This document shows positions 1-8,290 of a DNA stretch of 28,883 nucleotides, piece by piece. The position numbers were made by a program, and so were the translations under genes. The first letter of the stretch is position 1. The number at the start of each line of letters is the position of its first letter. Origin of the DNA: JBCCGI01 sp039029355 (GTDB lineage: Bacteria; Planctomycetota; UBA1135; GCA-002686595); the NCBI GenBank assembly GCA_039029355.1, contig JBCCGI010000092.1, positions 1 through 28,883 on the forward strand, read 5' to 3'. A model generated the notes under the pieces. That model saw only the letters and a program-made list of their open reading frames with translations. It was not told the DNA's origin and made no database searches.

Positions 1-26
1 AATTGGCCCAACATATTCGCCTGGCC

Positions 27-48
27 GGAGCCCGTATCCATGGGCTCC
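27..48. repeat. Short inverted repeat (hairpin)
   Basis: A 7-bp perfect stem (GGAGCCC / GGGCTCC) with an 8-nt loop. It lies beyond the stronger hairpin at 61-92 on the 3' side of the minus-strand gene that ends at 123. There is no T-run on either side. It may be part of a termination or RNA-end-protecting region, but function is unproven. Confidence 0.3.
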
Positions 49-60
49 CAACCGATACGT

Positions 61-92
61 GGCCCCGGGCCGCGCTCGGGCGGCCCGGGGCC
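61..92 (-). terminator. Strong GC hairpin downstream of the BRCT-like gene
   Basis: A perfect 13-bp inverted repeat (arms 61-73 and 80-92) with a 6-nt loop, starting about 30 nt past the stop codon of the minus-strand gene at 123. No T-tract follows on either strand, so it would be a hairpin-only terminator or an mRNA 3'-end stabiliser. Termination is inferred from position and stem strength. Confidence 0.4.
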
Positions 93-122
93 TCGCTGAA
101 TGCGGGTCGTCGGTGGGGTTCG

Positions 123-1400
123 TTAGCCCTGCGAGACCGCGGTGTCGACCTTGAAGAACTCGCGGATCTCCGAGAGCGGCACCACCTGCACGCCGATCGC
201 CTCGGCGTCCTTGTACTCGGGCAGCTCGGAGGGCTCGAGCGGCTCCTCGCGGGGCTCGCCGGTGTCCGGGTCGGTGTAGAGCGGCGCGCCGACGATCATG
301 AAGGTCGTCGTCAGGTCGAGCTTGTCCTGGACGCGGATGCCCATGGCCTCGAGCAGCTGAGCGACTTCCTTCTTGGTGTGGGTGCCCGAGAAGCGCCCGA
401 CCAGGATCGCGTTGCGGCCGCCCGCGGGGTCGAAGAGCGGGTTCAGGATCACGTCGCCCGCGACCACCGGGTCGAAGCCGTCGACCTCGTCGAGGATCCG
501 CACCTCGGCCATGCTGGCCTCGACGCGCGTGACCTCGGCCCAGCCCTTGACCTTGCGCTCGCCGGGCGTGCCGCCCTCGACGCGGAAGCGGATGCCGCGC
601 ACGACGCGGTCCTGGGAGCCGATGTCGATCCAGCCCAGCGGCAGCGCGTCGGACACGCTGAGGATCTTGCCGTCGGGATAGCGGTGGAAGGGGTCCTTCT
701 TGAAGCGCAGCTGGCTGGAGAGCTCGCCGATGCGCGTCTCCAGGGTCAGGCGCTCCTTGTCGAAGTCGCGCGACTGGTTCGCGATGTCGTTCTGCGACCG
801 GCGGAAGTCGAGGTCGCGGTCCGAGGCCTTCTGGTCGGCGGCCATGAGGCGCGTCTCGAGCTCCTCGTTGCGCGTCGCCGCGGTCTGGGTCTCGTCGGCG
901 AGCTGCTGGGTCAGGGCGGCGATGCGCGCGTCCTTCTCGGAGGTGACCGAGGAGACCGTGCCGTCCTTGACGGTGAGCTCGCTCTGCAGCGACTGGATGC
1001 GCGTCTGGCGGTCCGCCAGCTCGCGGTTCTTGGCGTTGAACGACGCCTTGATCTTCGGCAGCACCTTCTGGAAGTCGTTGTCCTCAGCGGCGAGGTCCGG
1101 GAAGGTGTCGCGGAGGTCCGCGATGGCGCTCCCAAGAGCTTCGATGTCCGCCCGCGGGTCGGCGCTATCGGCGTCGTACCAGCCGACCGCCTCGGACAGG
1201 GAGCGAGCGTACTGCGACGCGGTGGTCGCGAGCTGCTCGGCGTCCAGCTTGTCCTGGATGGCGCGGTCCTTGGCCTCGCGCTCTTTGGCGAGGTCGCTGG
1301 AGGCGACGAAGGCGAACACGACGGCGGCCAGGAACAGGACGCCGGCCGTGATGATCCACATGATGCTGACGCGCGCAGCACCGCGGTTGGAACGCAGCAT
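123..1400 (-). CDS. Membrane-anchored coiled-coil protein with C-terminal BRCT-like domain
   Basis: 425 aa. The chosen ATG at 1400 is preceded by GAGGAG at good spacing; an upstream in-frame extension to 1529 is Pro/Arg-rich and unlikely. Residues 11-33 form one hydrophobic segment after a positively charged start, so the bulk is probably in the periplasm or held at the membrane. Residues about 35-60 and 120-232 are charged, heptad-like helices (probable coiled coil). Residues about 238-325 look like a small beta-rich domain. Residues 329-417 read like a BRCT fold: a beta strand ending in GRFSGTHTKKE, a helix, IRVQDKLDLTTTFMIVG, then EAIGVQVVPLSEIREFF, matching the order of NAD-ligase/PARP-type BRCT domains. 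I do not recognise the full protein. It stands alone, divergent from coaE. Function unknown; BRCT domains usually bind phosphopeptides or DNA ends, which would be odd for an envelope protein. Confidence 0.8.
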   Translation of the reverse strand: MLRSNRGAARVSIMWIITAGVLFLAAVVFAFVASSDLAKEREAKDRAIQDKLDAEQLATTASQYARSLSEAVGWYDADSADPRADIEALGSAIADLRDTFPDLAAEDNDFQKVLPKIKASFNAKNRELADRQTRIQSLQSELTVKDGTVSSVTSEKDARIAALTQQLADETQTAATRNEELETRLMAADQKASDRDLDFRRSQNDIANQSRDFDKERLTLETRIGELSSQLRFKKDPFHRYPDGKILSVSDALPLGWIDIGSQDRVVRGIRFRVEGGTPGERKVKGWAEVTRVEASMAEVRILDEVDGFDPVVAGDVILNPLFDPAGGRNAILVGRFSGTHTKKEVAQLLEAMGIRVQDKLDLTTTFMIVGAPLYTDPDTGEPREEPLEPSELPEYKDAEAIGVQVVPLSEIREFFKVDTAVSQG

Positions 1401-1760
1401 TCGGGCTCTCCTCGTTGCGGATGCTCGGATGCCCCTCTCCCCGGTTTTCGCGCCGGGCGCGATGGGTCGCGACGGGCGCGACGGGGGGCGGAAAGGGGGT
1501 TCGATCTGGGTTAGGGGGGACAGAGGCATCAGGGGCTCTGGGGCGTTGGATGGTCACGACCCCGGCCACAGGGCGGCCTTCTTACCCCACCGGGCTCTCG
1601 GACCGCAAGGGATTTCGAAGCCTTGACCCCCTCTGGAGGGTGTCTAGCCTGGGTGGCTGTGGCTCCGGGCCCCTCCGCTGCCGGAAGGTCGGTCGGGTCG
1701 CGGGTCGACCCCTCCTATCCCCGAGCCTCGGCCGGGTTTCCTCCCCACCCAGCGCTTACC
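1401..1760. other. Divergent intergenic region between the BRCT-like gene and coaE
   Basis: A 360-bp gene-free stretch. On the minus side, GAGGAG sits just before the start at 1400. On the plus side there is a promoter-like pair at 1623-1650, listed separately. Three near-identical boxes, GGGCGCGA (1455-1462), GGGTCGCGA (1464-1472) and GGGCGCGA (1474-1481), lie in tandem at 9-10 bp spacing and could be a regulator site or only low-complexity GC sequence. Nothing in it looks like a conserved gene. Confidence 0.5.
1623..1650 (+). promoter_or_regulatory. Candidate sigma-70-type promoter for coaE-rho
   Basis: TTGACC (1623-1628), a 16-nt spacer, then TAGCCT (1645-1650). The -35 box matches five of six consensus bases; the -10 box keeps the key T-A and final T. 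Transcription would start near 1657, about 100 nt before the coaE start. Seen by eye only. Confidence 0.4.
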
Positions 1761-2384
1761 TTGACCTTGGTCCTCGGAATCCTGGGCGGCATCGCCTCGG
1801 GCAAGTCCTTCGCCGCACGGCTCCTGGCCGGTTCGGACGGCCTGGTGTTGGATGCCGACGCCCTGGCGCACGAGGTGCTGGCCTCGGACGAGGTGACGGC
1901 CCTGGTGGCCGAGCGCTTCGGCCCGGGCGCGCTGGGGGCCGACGGACGGCCCGACCGGGCCGCCCTCGCCCGCATCGTCTTCGCCGACCCCGAAGCGCGA
2001 AGGGCGCTGGAGGGCTGGACCCACCCGCGGGTCCGTGCCATGATCCTCGCGCGCCTCGAGGCGGCACGGGCCGCGGACCTCCCCCGGGTGGTGCTGGACG
2101 TGCCCCTGCTCCTCGAGAACGACGAACAACACGGCTTCGTCGGCCTCTGTGACGCCCTGATCTTCGTCGATGCCGACGAGGAGGAGCGCGAGCGGAGAGC
2201 AGCGCAAAAGCGGGGCTGGCCCCCGGGCGAGCTCGCCCGCCGGCAGGCAGCTCAGCTCCCGCTCCCCATGAAAAAGCAACGCGCGGATCACGTGCTCGCG
2301 AACGAGGGCACGGCCCAGGAGCTGGAGGACGCCGTACGCGGCCTCCTCGCCCGCCTGGAGCCGGACGCCCCCCCGAAGGATTAG
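1761..2384 (+). CDS. coaE: Dephospho-CoA kinase
   Basis: 207 aa from TTG at 1761, the family's usual length. The enzyme phosphorylates the 3'-hydroxyl of dephospho-CoA with ATP, the last step of coenzyme A synthesis, in the cytoplasm. The P-loop GGIASGKS sits at residues 9-16, followed by the substrate-site motif LDADALAHEVL. Later come WTHPRVR, VVLDVPLLLEN, the IFVDADEEERERR region and the lid-side MKKQRADHVLANEG. The start is uncertain: TTG at 1761 or TTG at 1767 both give a family-like N terminus (MTLVLGILGG or MVLGILGG), and neither has a clear Shine-Dalgarno. The frame stays open upstream to 1623 but that stretch is unlike the family. rho begins 7 nt after the stop, so the two are probably co-transcribed. 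Confidence 0.93.
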   Translation: MTLVLGILGGIASGKSFAARLLAGSDGLVLDADALAHEVLASDEVTALVAERFGPGALGADGRPDRAALARIVFADPEARRALEGWTHPRVRAMILARLEAARAADLPRVVLDVPLLLENDEQHGFVGLCDALIFVDADEEERERRAAQKRGWPPGELARRQAAQLPLPMKKQRADHVLANEGTAQELEDAVRGLLARLEPDAPPKD

Positions 2385-2391
2385 CGATTCG

Positions 2392-3849
2392 ATGGCGAAC
2401 AAGAAACGCAAGTGGCAGCGCAACAAGCCCAAGCGGCCGGCCGCCCGCGGCGGCGGTGGCTTCACCGCGACCGCGGTGCAGGAGGACGTGCGCATCGACG
2501 TCGAGGCCCTCCCGCGCGACCTCAACGAAGAGGAGCTGGAGGAGCTGCTCGCCTCGCTCCCCAAGTCAACCCGCAAGACCAAGCCGAAGCCGACCAGCTA
2601 CACCGAGCTCCAGGAGAAGAACCTGTCCGAGCTCCACGAGGTCGCGACCAAGGAGAAGGTCGACGCCCCAGGCCGCAAGCGGCGCGAGGTCGTCTGGGCC
2701 ATCACCACCGCGCGGCTGACCAAGCGCGTCCCGGTGGTGATCGAGGGCTGCCTCGACCTGACCGCCGACGGCCACGCCTTCCTGCGCCAGCCGAAGAACT
2801 CCTACCTCCCCAGCGAGGAGGACGTCTTCGTCCCGCCGTCCTTGATCGAGCGCTTCAGCCTGCGCACCGGCATGACGATCGAGGGCGAGCTGCGCGCGCC
2901 GCGCGAGGGCGAGAAGTACTTCGCGTTGACCGAGCTCAAGTCCGTCGACGGCAAGGCCCCCGAGGACGTGATCGGCCGCACGCCGTTCAAGGAGCTGGTG
3001 CCGCTCTACCCCGAGGAGCGCATCATGCTGGAAGGCGCGGGCGACAACCCGATGGAGATGCGCATCGCCGACCTGATCACGCCGGTCGGCCTCGGCCAGC
3101 GCGGCCTGATCGTCGCGCCGCCGCGCACCGGCAAGACCGTGCTGCTGCAGCAGATCGCCAACTCGGTGGTGCAGAACGCGCCCGACGCGCACCTGATCAT
3201 CCTGCTGGTCGACGAGCGGCCCGAGGAGGTGACCGACTTCGAGCGCTCGCTGCCCGAGGGCAAGCGCGAGGTGATCAGCTCGACCTTCGACGAATCGTCG
3301 TCGCGCCACATCCGCGTCGCGAACATGGTCATCGAGAAGGCCCGCAGCCTGGTCGAGGCGGGGCGCGACGTGGTGATCCTGCTCGACTCGATCACGCGCC
3401 TGGCGCGCGCCTCGAACAACGAGGCCCCGTCGAACGGCAAGCTCCTCTCGGGCGGCATCGAGGCCACCGCGCTGCAGTTCCCCAAGCGCTTCTTCGGCTC
3501 GGCGCGCAACATCGAGGACGGCGGCTCGCTGACCATCCTCGGCACGGCGCTGATCGAGACCGGCTCGAAGATGGACGAGGTGATCTTCGAGGAGTTCAAG
3601 GGCACCGGCAACATGGAGCTGGTCCTCGACCGGCGCCTCTCCGACCGGCGCGTCTTCCCGGCGATCGACATCAACCGCTCGGGCACGCGCAAGGAAGAGC
3701 TGCTCTTCACCCCCGAGGAGATGAAGCGCGTCTGGATGCTGCGCAAGGTGCTCAACGAGCTCGACCCGGTCGAGGCGATGGAGATGCTGCTCCAGAAGAT
3801 GAAGCGCACCAAGGTGAACCCCGAGTTCCTCATGACGATCGGGAGCTAG
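2392..3849 (+). CDS. rho: Transcription termination factor Rho
   Basis: 485 aa. Rho is a hexameric RNA-dependent ATPase that translocates along untranslated RNA and releases RNA polymerase. Residues 1-70 are a basic then acidic, low-complexity extension absent from E. coli Rho (419 aa). Residues 70-110 are the N-terminal helical domain (LSELHEVATKEKV). The cold-shock-like RNA-binding domain follows at about 115-190 (DGHAFLRQPKNSYLPSEEDVFV). The P-loop is APPRTGKT (242-249) and Walker B is DVVILLDSITRLARA (326-340), with the Q/R-loop region SGGIEATALQFPKRFFGSARN. The ATG is preceded by GAAGGA inside the end of coaE. It is followed after 3 nt by a glycosyltransferase gene, an unusual partner. 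Rho may matter locally because many operons here lack intrinsic terminators. Confidence 0.98.
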   Translation: MANKKRKWQRNKPKRPAARGGGGFTATAVQEDVRIDVEALPRDLNEEELEELLASLPKSTRKTKPKPTSYTELQEKNLSELHEVATKEKVDAPGRKRREVVWAITTARLTKRVPVVIEGCLDLTADGHAFLRQPKNSYLPSEEDVFVPPSLIERFSLRTGMTIEGELRAPREGEKYFALTELKSVDGKAPEDVIGRTPFKELVPLYPEERIMLEGAGDNPMEMRIADLITPVGLGQRGLIVAPPRTGKTVLLQQIANSVVQNAPDAHLIILLVDERPEEVTDFERSLPEGKREVISSTFDESSSRHIRVANMVIEKARSLVEAGRDVVILLDSITRLARASNNEAPSNGKLLSGGIEATALQFPKRFFGSARNIEDGGSLTILGTALIETGSKMDEVIFEEFKGTGNMELVLDRRLSDRRVFPAIDINRSGTRKEELLFTPEEMKRVWMLRKVLNELDPVEAMEMLLQKMKRTKVNPEFLMTIGS

Positions 3850-3852
3850 TCG

Positions 3853-5085
3853 GTGCACATCCTCTTCGTGCTGAACACCTGGGGACTGGTGGGAGGCACG
3901 GAGCGCTATGCCGCCGTCGTGATCCCCGCGTTGCTGGAGCGCGGGCACGACATCACGGTGCTGTGCGCCGAGCGCCAGGGCGAAGACCTCGCTGACGTCC
4001 CCGTCCTCGAGGCCCCCGAGCTCGCGCGACGTTCGTCGCCGCAGGCCGAGCTCGACGGGCTGCTGGCGCGCGTCTCAGCCGTCGCGCCGGACGTGGTGTT
4101 CGTGTCGGCGCTGCACAACGTCGACGCCCTGTCGGCGCTGATCGACGCGCTGCCGCTCGTGCGCTACGTCCACGACCACGTGCTGTTCTGCCCCGGGCTG
4201 AACAAGTACCGCGAGGACGGCGAGACGTGCCGCAAGCCGATGGGCTGGGAGTGCCTGAAGCGTTATTGGCTCGACGGCGGGTGCGTCTGCTTCAAGCAGG
4301 TGCAGCACCAGGACCTGGTCGAGCCCCTGAAAGAGGTGCGCCGCAAGCGGCGCGAGGTCGGCGTCACGCGCCGCGCGGCGCGCATCCTGACGAACTCGCG
4401 CTACATGCGCGACGAGCTCCTGCGCGTGGGCTGTGGCCCCGACCGCACGTCGGTGCTGCCGCTCTTCACGCGCTCGAACACCGCCGCCCAGCCGCCCGGC
4501 CCGCTGCCGGACGAGACGGCGGCGTTCGTGGCCGGCGACGCGCCGGTGATCTTCACCCCCGCGCGCCTCACGCTCCCGGACAAGGGTGTCGACTTCCTGC
4601 TGACCGCGCTGCGGCAGGTCGCGACCGAGGGCCGCGCCGTGATCTGCGGCGACGGACCGGCCGCCGAGTGGCTGCGCGCCAAGGCCGCCCTCGAGGGCAT
4701 CGCCGACCGCACGCACTTCACCGGCTGGATGGGCTCACCGGCGATCGAGGCGCTCTACGCCCGCGCCGACGTCGTCGTCTGCCCCTCGGTGTGGGACGAG
4801 CCCTTCGGGCTGGTGGGCCTCGAGGCGATGGCCCACCGCAAGCCGCTGGTCGCCTTCGACGTCGGCGGGATCCCCGACTGGCTCTCCGACGGCGAGAACG
4901 GGCTGCTGGTGCCGCGCAAGGACACCGCCGCGATGGCGGCGGCCATCGACCGCGTGCTGAACGACGCCGAACTCGCCGCGCGGCTCGGCGAGCGCGGTGC
5001 CGAGATCCTGGCCGAGCGCTTCTCGCGCGAGGCCCACATGGAAGGCCTCGAGCGCGAGCTGAGCGTCGCCGTCAGCTCCGCGTAG
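3853..5085 (+). CDS. GT4-family glycosyltransferase with cysteine-rich insertion
   Basis: 410 aa from a GTG start 3 nt after the rho stop; GGGAG lies just upstream. GT-B fold retaining transferase: an N-terminal acceptor domain starting MHILFVLNTWGLVGGTERYA, and a C-terminal nucleotide-sugar domain with FTPARLTLPDKGVDFLL, ICGDGPAAEWL and the E-x7-E motif EPFGLVGLE (316-324). After HDH (107-109) there is an insertion with cysteines 113, 126, 134, 144 and 146, which could hold a metal or form disulfides. Such enzymes add sugars to lipid-linked or surface glycans at the cytoplasmic membrane; the substrate cannot be told. It is probably translated from the coaE-rho message. Its last 14 nt overlap the 3' end of the convergent GT2 gene. 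Confidence 0.9.
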   Translation: MHILFVLNTWGLVGGTERYAAVVIPALLERGHDITVLCAERQGEDLADVPVLEAPELARRSSPQAELDGLLARVSAVAPDVVFVSALHNVDALSALIDALPLVRYVHDHVLFCPGLNKYREDGETCRKPMGWECLKRYWLDGGCVCFKQVQHQDLVEPLKEVRRKRREVGVTRRAARILTNSRYMRDELLRVGCGPDRTSVLPLFTRSNTAAQPPGPLPDETAAFVAGDAPVIFTPARLTLPDKGVDFLLTALRQVATEGRAVICGDGPAAEWLRAKAALEGIADRTHFTGWMGSPAIEALYARADVVVCPSVWDEPFGLVGLEAMAHRKPLVAFDVGGIPDWLSDGENGLLVPRKDTAAMAAAIDRVLNDAELAARLGERGAEILAERFSREAHMEGLERELSVAVSSA

Positions 5086-6013
5086 CGGCCAGCAGCTCCT
5101 CGAAGCCCGCCACCGGCTCGCCGCGCGCCGCGCGTGCGTCGAGCGCGCGCTTGGCGTCGTCCAGGGCGAGGTTGAGCCACAGGAGCTCCTCGCGCTCGTC
5201 CGCCAGGTAGGCGTCGACGATCCAGCGCAGGAGCGCGGACAGGTGCTCGCCCAGGGCCTCGCCGTCGAGGTGCTTCCACTGGAACAGCAGCCGGTTGCGC
5301 TCGATCGCGGCCCGCACCCAGGCGGACTTGCCGCTCTTGCCGATCGTCCCGCGGTGGTGGTGCTCGACGACGGCCGAGGGCTGGTAGAGCACGCGCCGGC
5401 CCTGGGCCCAGGCGCGCCACGAGAGGTCGACGTCCTCCCAGTAGAACGGCTCGAAGAGCGCGTCGAAGCCGTCCATGCCGAGCACCTCGTCGCGGCGGAA
5501 CAGGAACGTCCCTCCGACGGCGAAGGCCACCGGCTGCGCCTCCAGGACGCTCTTGCGGTCGCCCTCGAGGCCGGGCTGTACGACCTCAACCATGCCGCGC
5601 TCCAGCTTCAGATGCGTCAGCGACTCGACGCGCTCCTCGTCGCCGTCCAGCAGCACGCGCGGCACGACCGCGAAGACCTGCGCATCCTCGAGGCAGGCCA
5701 CCAGCGGGTCGAGGAACCCGGGCCGGATCACGACGTCGGAGTTCATCGAGAAGACGAGCTCTGAGCGCGCCGCCTCGACGCCGCTCCGGAAGGCCTTCGC
5801 GAAGCCACCGTTCGCCTCTCGGACGACGCAACGCACGGTCGGGAAGCGCTCTTCGAGCCAGGCGGCGAGCGCGTCCTCGCCGGTATCGTCGACGACGATG
5901 ATCTCGTCGGACAGAGCGCGCGCCTCGACCTCCGCGACAAGCGGCACGAGGGCCTGAGAGAGCAGCTCGGTGTCCCCCAGCGCGGGGATCACGATCGACA
6001 CCGGGCGCGTCAT
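5072..6013 (-). CDS. GT2-family glycosyltransferase (rhamnosyltransferase-like)
   Basis: 313 aa. GT-A fold inverting transferase. It begins MTRPVSIVIPALGDTELL, has VDD at 41-43, the metal-binding-type NSD at 91-93 in FSMNSDVVIRPGFL, GGTFLFRRDE at 168-176, and the catalytic-base motif WEDVDLSWR at 192-200, followed by VVEHHHRGT. This is the pattern of dTDP-rhamnose-type transferases (WcaA/RfbF-like) in O-antigen and capsule pathways. The ATG at 6013 overlaps the stop of the upstream GT4 fusion gene (ATGA), with CGGGAG upstream, so the two are translationally coupled. The 3' end overlaps the convergent GT4 gene by 14 nt. Confidence 0.92.
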   Translation of the reverse strand: MTRPVSIVIPALGDTELLSQALVPLVAEVEARALSDEIIVVDDTGEDALAAWLEERFPTVRCVVREANGGFAKAFRSGVEAARSELVFSMNSDVVIRPGFLDPLVACLEDAQVFAVVPRVLLDGDEERVESLTHLKLERGMVEVVQPGLEGDRKSVLEAQPVAFAVGGTFLFRRDEVLGMDGFDALFEPFYWEDVDLSWRAWAQGRRVLYQPSAVVEHHHRGTIGKSGKSAWVRAAIERNRLLFQWKHLDGEALGEHLSALLRWIVDAYLADEREELLWLNLALDDAKRALDARAARGEPVAGFEELLAATRS

Positions 6014-8217
6014 TCCGCGTGCTCCCGGCCGGGCCACGGCGAGCCGTTCCAGGACCGCACGCGCCGCCCCAGGCCGGTGCGCTTGAGCACGATGCGCGCG
6101 GGTGCGCGCCCCGCCTCGGCCTCGGCGGCGCCCATCTGCTCGCGGCGCCAGGCGAGCTCCGATTCGATCGCCTGCAGGCGCAGCACGCCGAGCCGCACGC
6201 CGCCCACGAGCGCGTTCAGCACCTGGGTGTCCTGCATGCCCTTCTCCTTGGCCTCGATCTCGCCGCCGACGACGCGCTGCAGCACGTCGAGCAGGGGCTT
6301 CACCTCCTCGCCCAGCACGTGCTGCTGCGCCTCGAGCGCGGACAGCCCCAGCTCGGCCGTATTGCGCAGGTGCTCGCCGAGCATCGCGCCGACGCCGGCG
6401 ATGTGGTCGAGCTCGGAGCGCAGGAGCTGCACGTCGGCCTCGAGGCTCTCCTTCAGCTCGCGCAGCCAGGACAGCTCGGTCTCCTGGCCCTCGACGATGC
6501 CCTTGAGCCAGTCGCGTTCCTCGGAGAGCGCGCCGATCGCGATCTCGCGCTCTTCGAGCACGCCGCGCATCCAGCCCACCTCCTGCTCCTCGGCGGACAG
6601 GGTGTCCTGCATCCACTGGGTCTCGCGGCGCTGGTCGCGCAGGTCCTCCTGGACCTTGGAGCCCGAGCCCAGGGCGGCGAGGAGCAGCTCCTCGCCGGAC
6701 AGCGCCGGAGCGGCGTCCCCCAGCCCCTCGCGCAGCGCGCCGAGCCCGCGCAGGGCGCGCGCGAAGAGCTCGCGCGTGGGGCGCTCGCGGTGCTCGCGGT
6801 AGCGCGCGACGAAGGAGCGCATCGAGGGCACCAGGTCGTCGTCCGCGGCCTGTTCGCGGGCCGTGCACAGCTCGGTGTAGATCTCGAGCAGCTGGCCGAC
6901 CTGCGTCGCGACGTCCGGCACGGTCCGGGCGCGCACGCCCTCGGCGAGCTTCTCCACCAGCCCATCCTCGCGCACGAGCCGCGTCAGCGCGGCCGCGAGC
7001 GACGCGGGATCGTCCGGCTCGTACAGCAGTCCGTCGACGCCGTCGCGCACGTTCTCGGGGAAGGTGCCGACGCGCGGCACGACCACCGGCCGGCCGGCGG
7101 CGAGGGCCTCGAGGATCACGATCGGCTGGTTCTCGTACCAGATCGACGGCACAACCACGACGTCGACCGCGGACAGGTTGCGCGGCAGGTCCTCGCGGTC
7201 GAAGGCGCCGCCCCAGACGGCGCCGACCTCGCTCGCCTGCTCGCGCATGCGCTCGACGTGGACGGCGTCGGTCGAGCCGCCGAAGAGCACCAGCTCGGCG
7301 GGCTCCTGCAGCCGCCCGAAGGCCTCGATCAGCACGTGCGCGCCCTTGTGCTTGGACATGCCGCTCAGGAAGCCGAAGCGCAGGCGTTCGCCCGCTAGAA
7401 TCGGCTCGACGTCGCGCACGGCGTCGGTGTCGATCCCGTAGGGCAGCACGGCGATGCTGTCCGGATCGACCCCGCCCTGCCGCAGCTGTGCAGCCAGGAA
7501 CTCGGTCGGCGCGAGGATGCGGTCGAGCGCGGTGTACGCCTCGGCGCGCCGGCCGTCGAGCACCTGACGCTCGTCGAAGGCGGCGTCGAGGTCCTCGTAG
7601 CTCATCCCCGCCGCCACCGGCTCGCCGTCGTCGAGGAGCTCGCCCAGCGCGTCGCGCTGCTCCTCGGACAGCTGTTCGGGCAGCACGCCCATCTGGTAGT
7701 CGCCCAGCCCCTCCTGCTGGTTGAGGAACGCGAGCCCCAGGTCACAGCGCGCGCAGGCCATCGAGTCGCCGACGAGCTCACAGCGCGAGAGATCCGGCCG
7801 CAGCAGCGTGTAGCGGTGACACACCGCGTAGTAGTCGTGCGCGGTGTAGGCGGTGGGCACGCTGCGCTTGCGCGCCTCGAACACCATCCCGACGCCGAGC
7901 TTCACGAAGTGCTGGAAGTGCACGACGTCCGGGCGCTCGCGGTCGAGCAGCTCGCCGAAGCGCTGCGCGACCCCGGGCAGGTCGAGCGCCTCGGAGGGGT
8001 CGCGCGGCGGCTGATTCGTGCTGATCCAGTTGACGCCGTAGCCGTCGCGCTCCTCGCGCCGCAGGGAGAGCTGCGGCAGATCCTCGCGCACGCGCGGCGT
8101 GAAGACCTCGACGCCGTGCCCCTGCCGGGCCAGCTCGGCGGCGAGGGATGCGGTGTAGTTCTCCACCCCGGTCCGCTCCAGGGGAGGGAAGCCGTGCGAG
8201 ACCAAGACGATTCTCAT
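6010..8217 (-). CDS. GT4 glycosyltransferase fused to a long C-terminal coiled coil
   Basis: 735 aa. Residues 1-450 are a GT-B glycosyltransferase: MRIVLVSHGFPPLERTGVENY, HDYY at 127-130, the C-terminal donor domain with FGFLSGMSKHKGAHVLIEAF (281-300) and E-x7-E as ENQPIVILE (362-370). A cysteine insertion carries C133, C146, C155 and C158. Residues 161-230 are an extra acidic helical insertion. Residues about 450-700 are alpha-helical; between 530 and 600 a coiled coil has tryptophans at 535, 549, 570 and 584, spaced 14, 21 and 14 residues, i.e. the same heptad position. The tail (705-735) is basic. The fusion could scaffold a glycan-assembly complex or measure chain length, as coiled coils do in WbdD-like systems (inference). 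It is coupled to the GT2 gene by ATGA. Confidence 0.9.
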   Translation of the reverse strand: MRIVLVSHGFPPLERTGVENYTASLAAELARQGHGVEVFTPRVREDLPQLSLRREERDGYGVNWISTNQPPRDPSEALDLPGVAQRFGELLDRERPDVVHFQHFVKLGVGMVFEARKRSVPTAYTAHDYYAVCHRYTLLRPDLSRCELVGDSMACARCDLGLAFLNQQEGLGDYQMGVLPEQLSEEQRDALGELLDDGEPVAAGMSYEDLDAAFDERQVLDGRRAEAYTALDRILAPTEFLAAQLRQGGVDPDSIAVLPYGIDTDAVRDVEPILAGERLRFGFLSGMSKHKGAHVLIEAFGRLQEPAELVLFGGSTDAVHVERMREQASEVGAVWGGAFDREDLPRNLSAVDVVVVPSIWYENQPIVILEALAAGRPVVVPRVGTFPENVRDGVDGLLYEPDDPASLAAALTRLVREDGLVEKLAEGVRARTVPDVATQVGQLLEIYTELCTAREQAADDDLVPSMRSFVARYREHRERPTRELFARALRGLGALREGLGDAAPALSGEELLLAALGSGSKVQEDLRDQRRETQWMQDTLSAEEQEVGWMRGVLEEREIAIGALSEERDWLKGIVEGQETELSWLRELKESLEADVQLLRSELDHIAGVGAMLGEHLRNTAELGLSALEAQQHVLGEEVKPLLDVLQRVVGGEIEAKEKGMQDTQVLNALVGGVRLGVLRLQAIESELAWRREQMGAAEAEAGRAPARIVLKRTGLGRRVRSWNGSPWPGREHAE

Positions 8218-8290
8218 GGGTTGTGGGGGGAGGACCCTTTCTATCCTACCTCCGGCCGCGCCCGCGGGTGACCCCGGCGGCGCGGACGGC

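Noticed and set aside
1623..1760. N-terminal extension of CoaE starting at the TTG at 1623
   Set aside because: It would add 46 Pro/Gly/Ser-rich residues not seen in the family, and it overlaps the promoter-like pair.
2566..3948. A long open frame on the strand opposite rho
   Set aside because: It mirrors rho, is Arg/Ala/Leu-rich with no family pattern, and such antisense frames are expected at this GC content. The same holds for long frames opposite or out of phase with most other genes here (e.g. 3-1514, 15819-17696, 24467-25933, 25951-27279).
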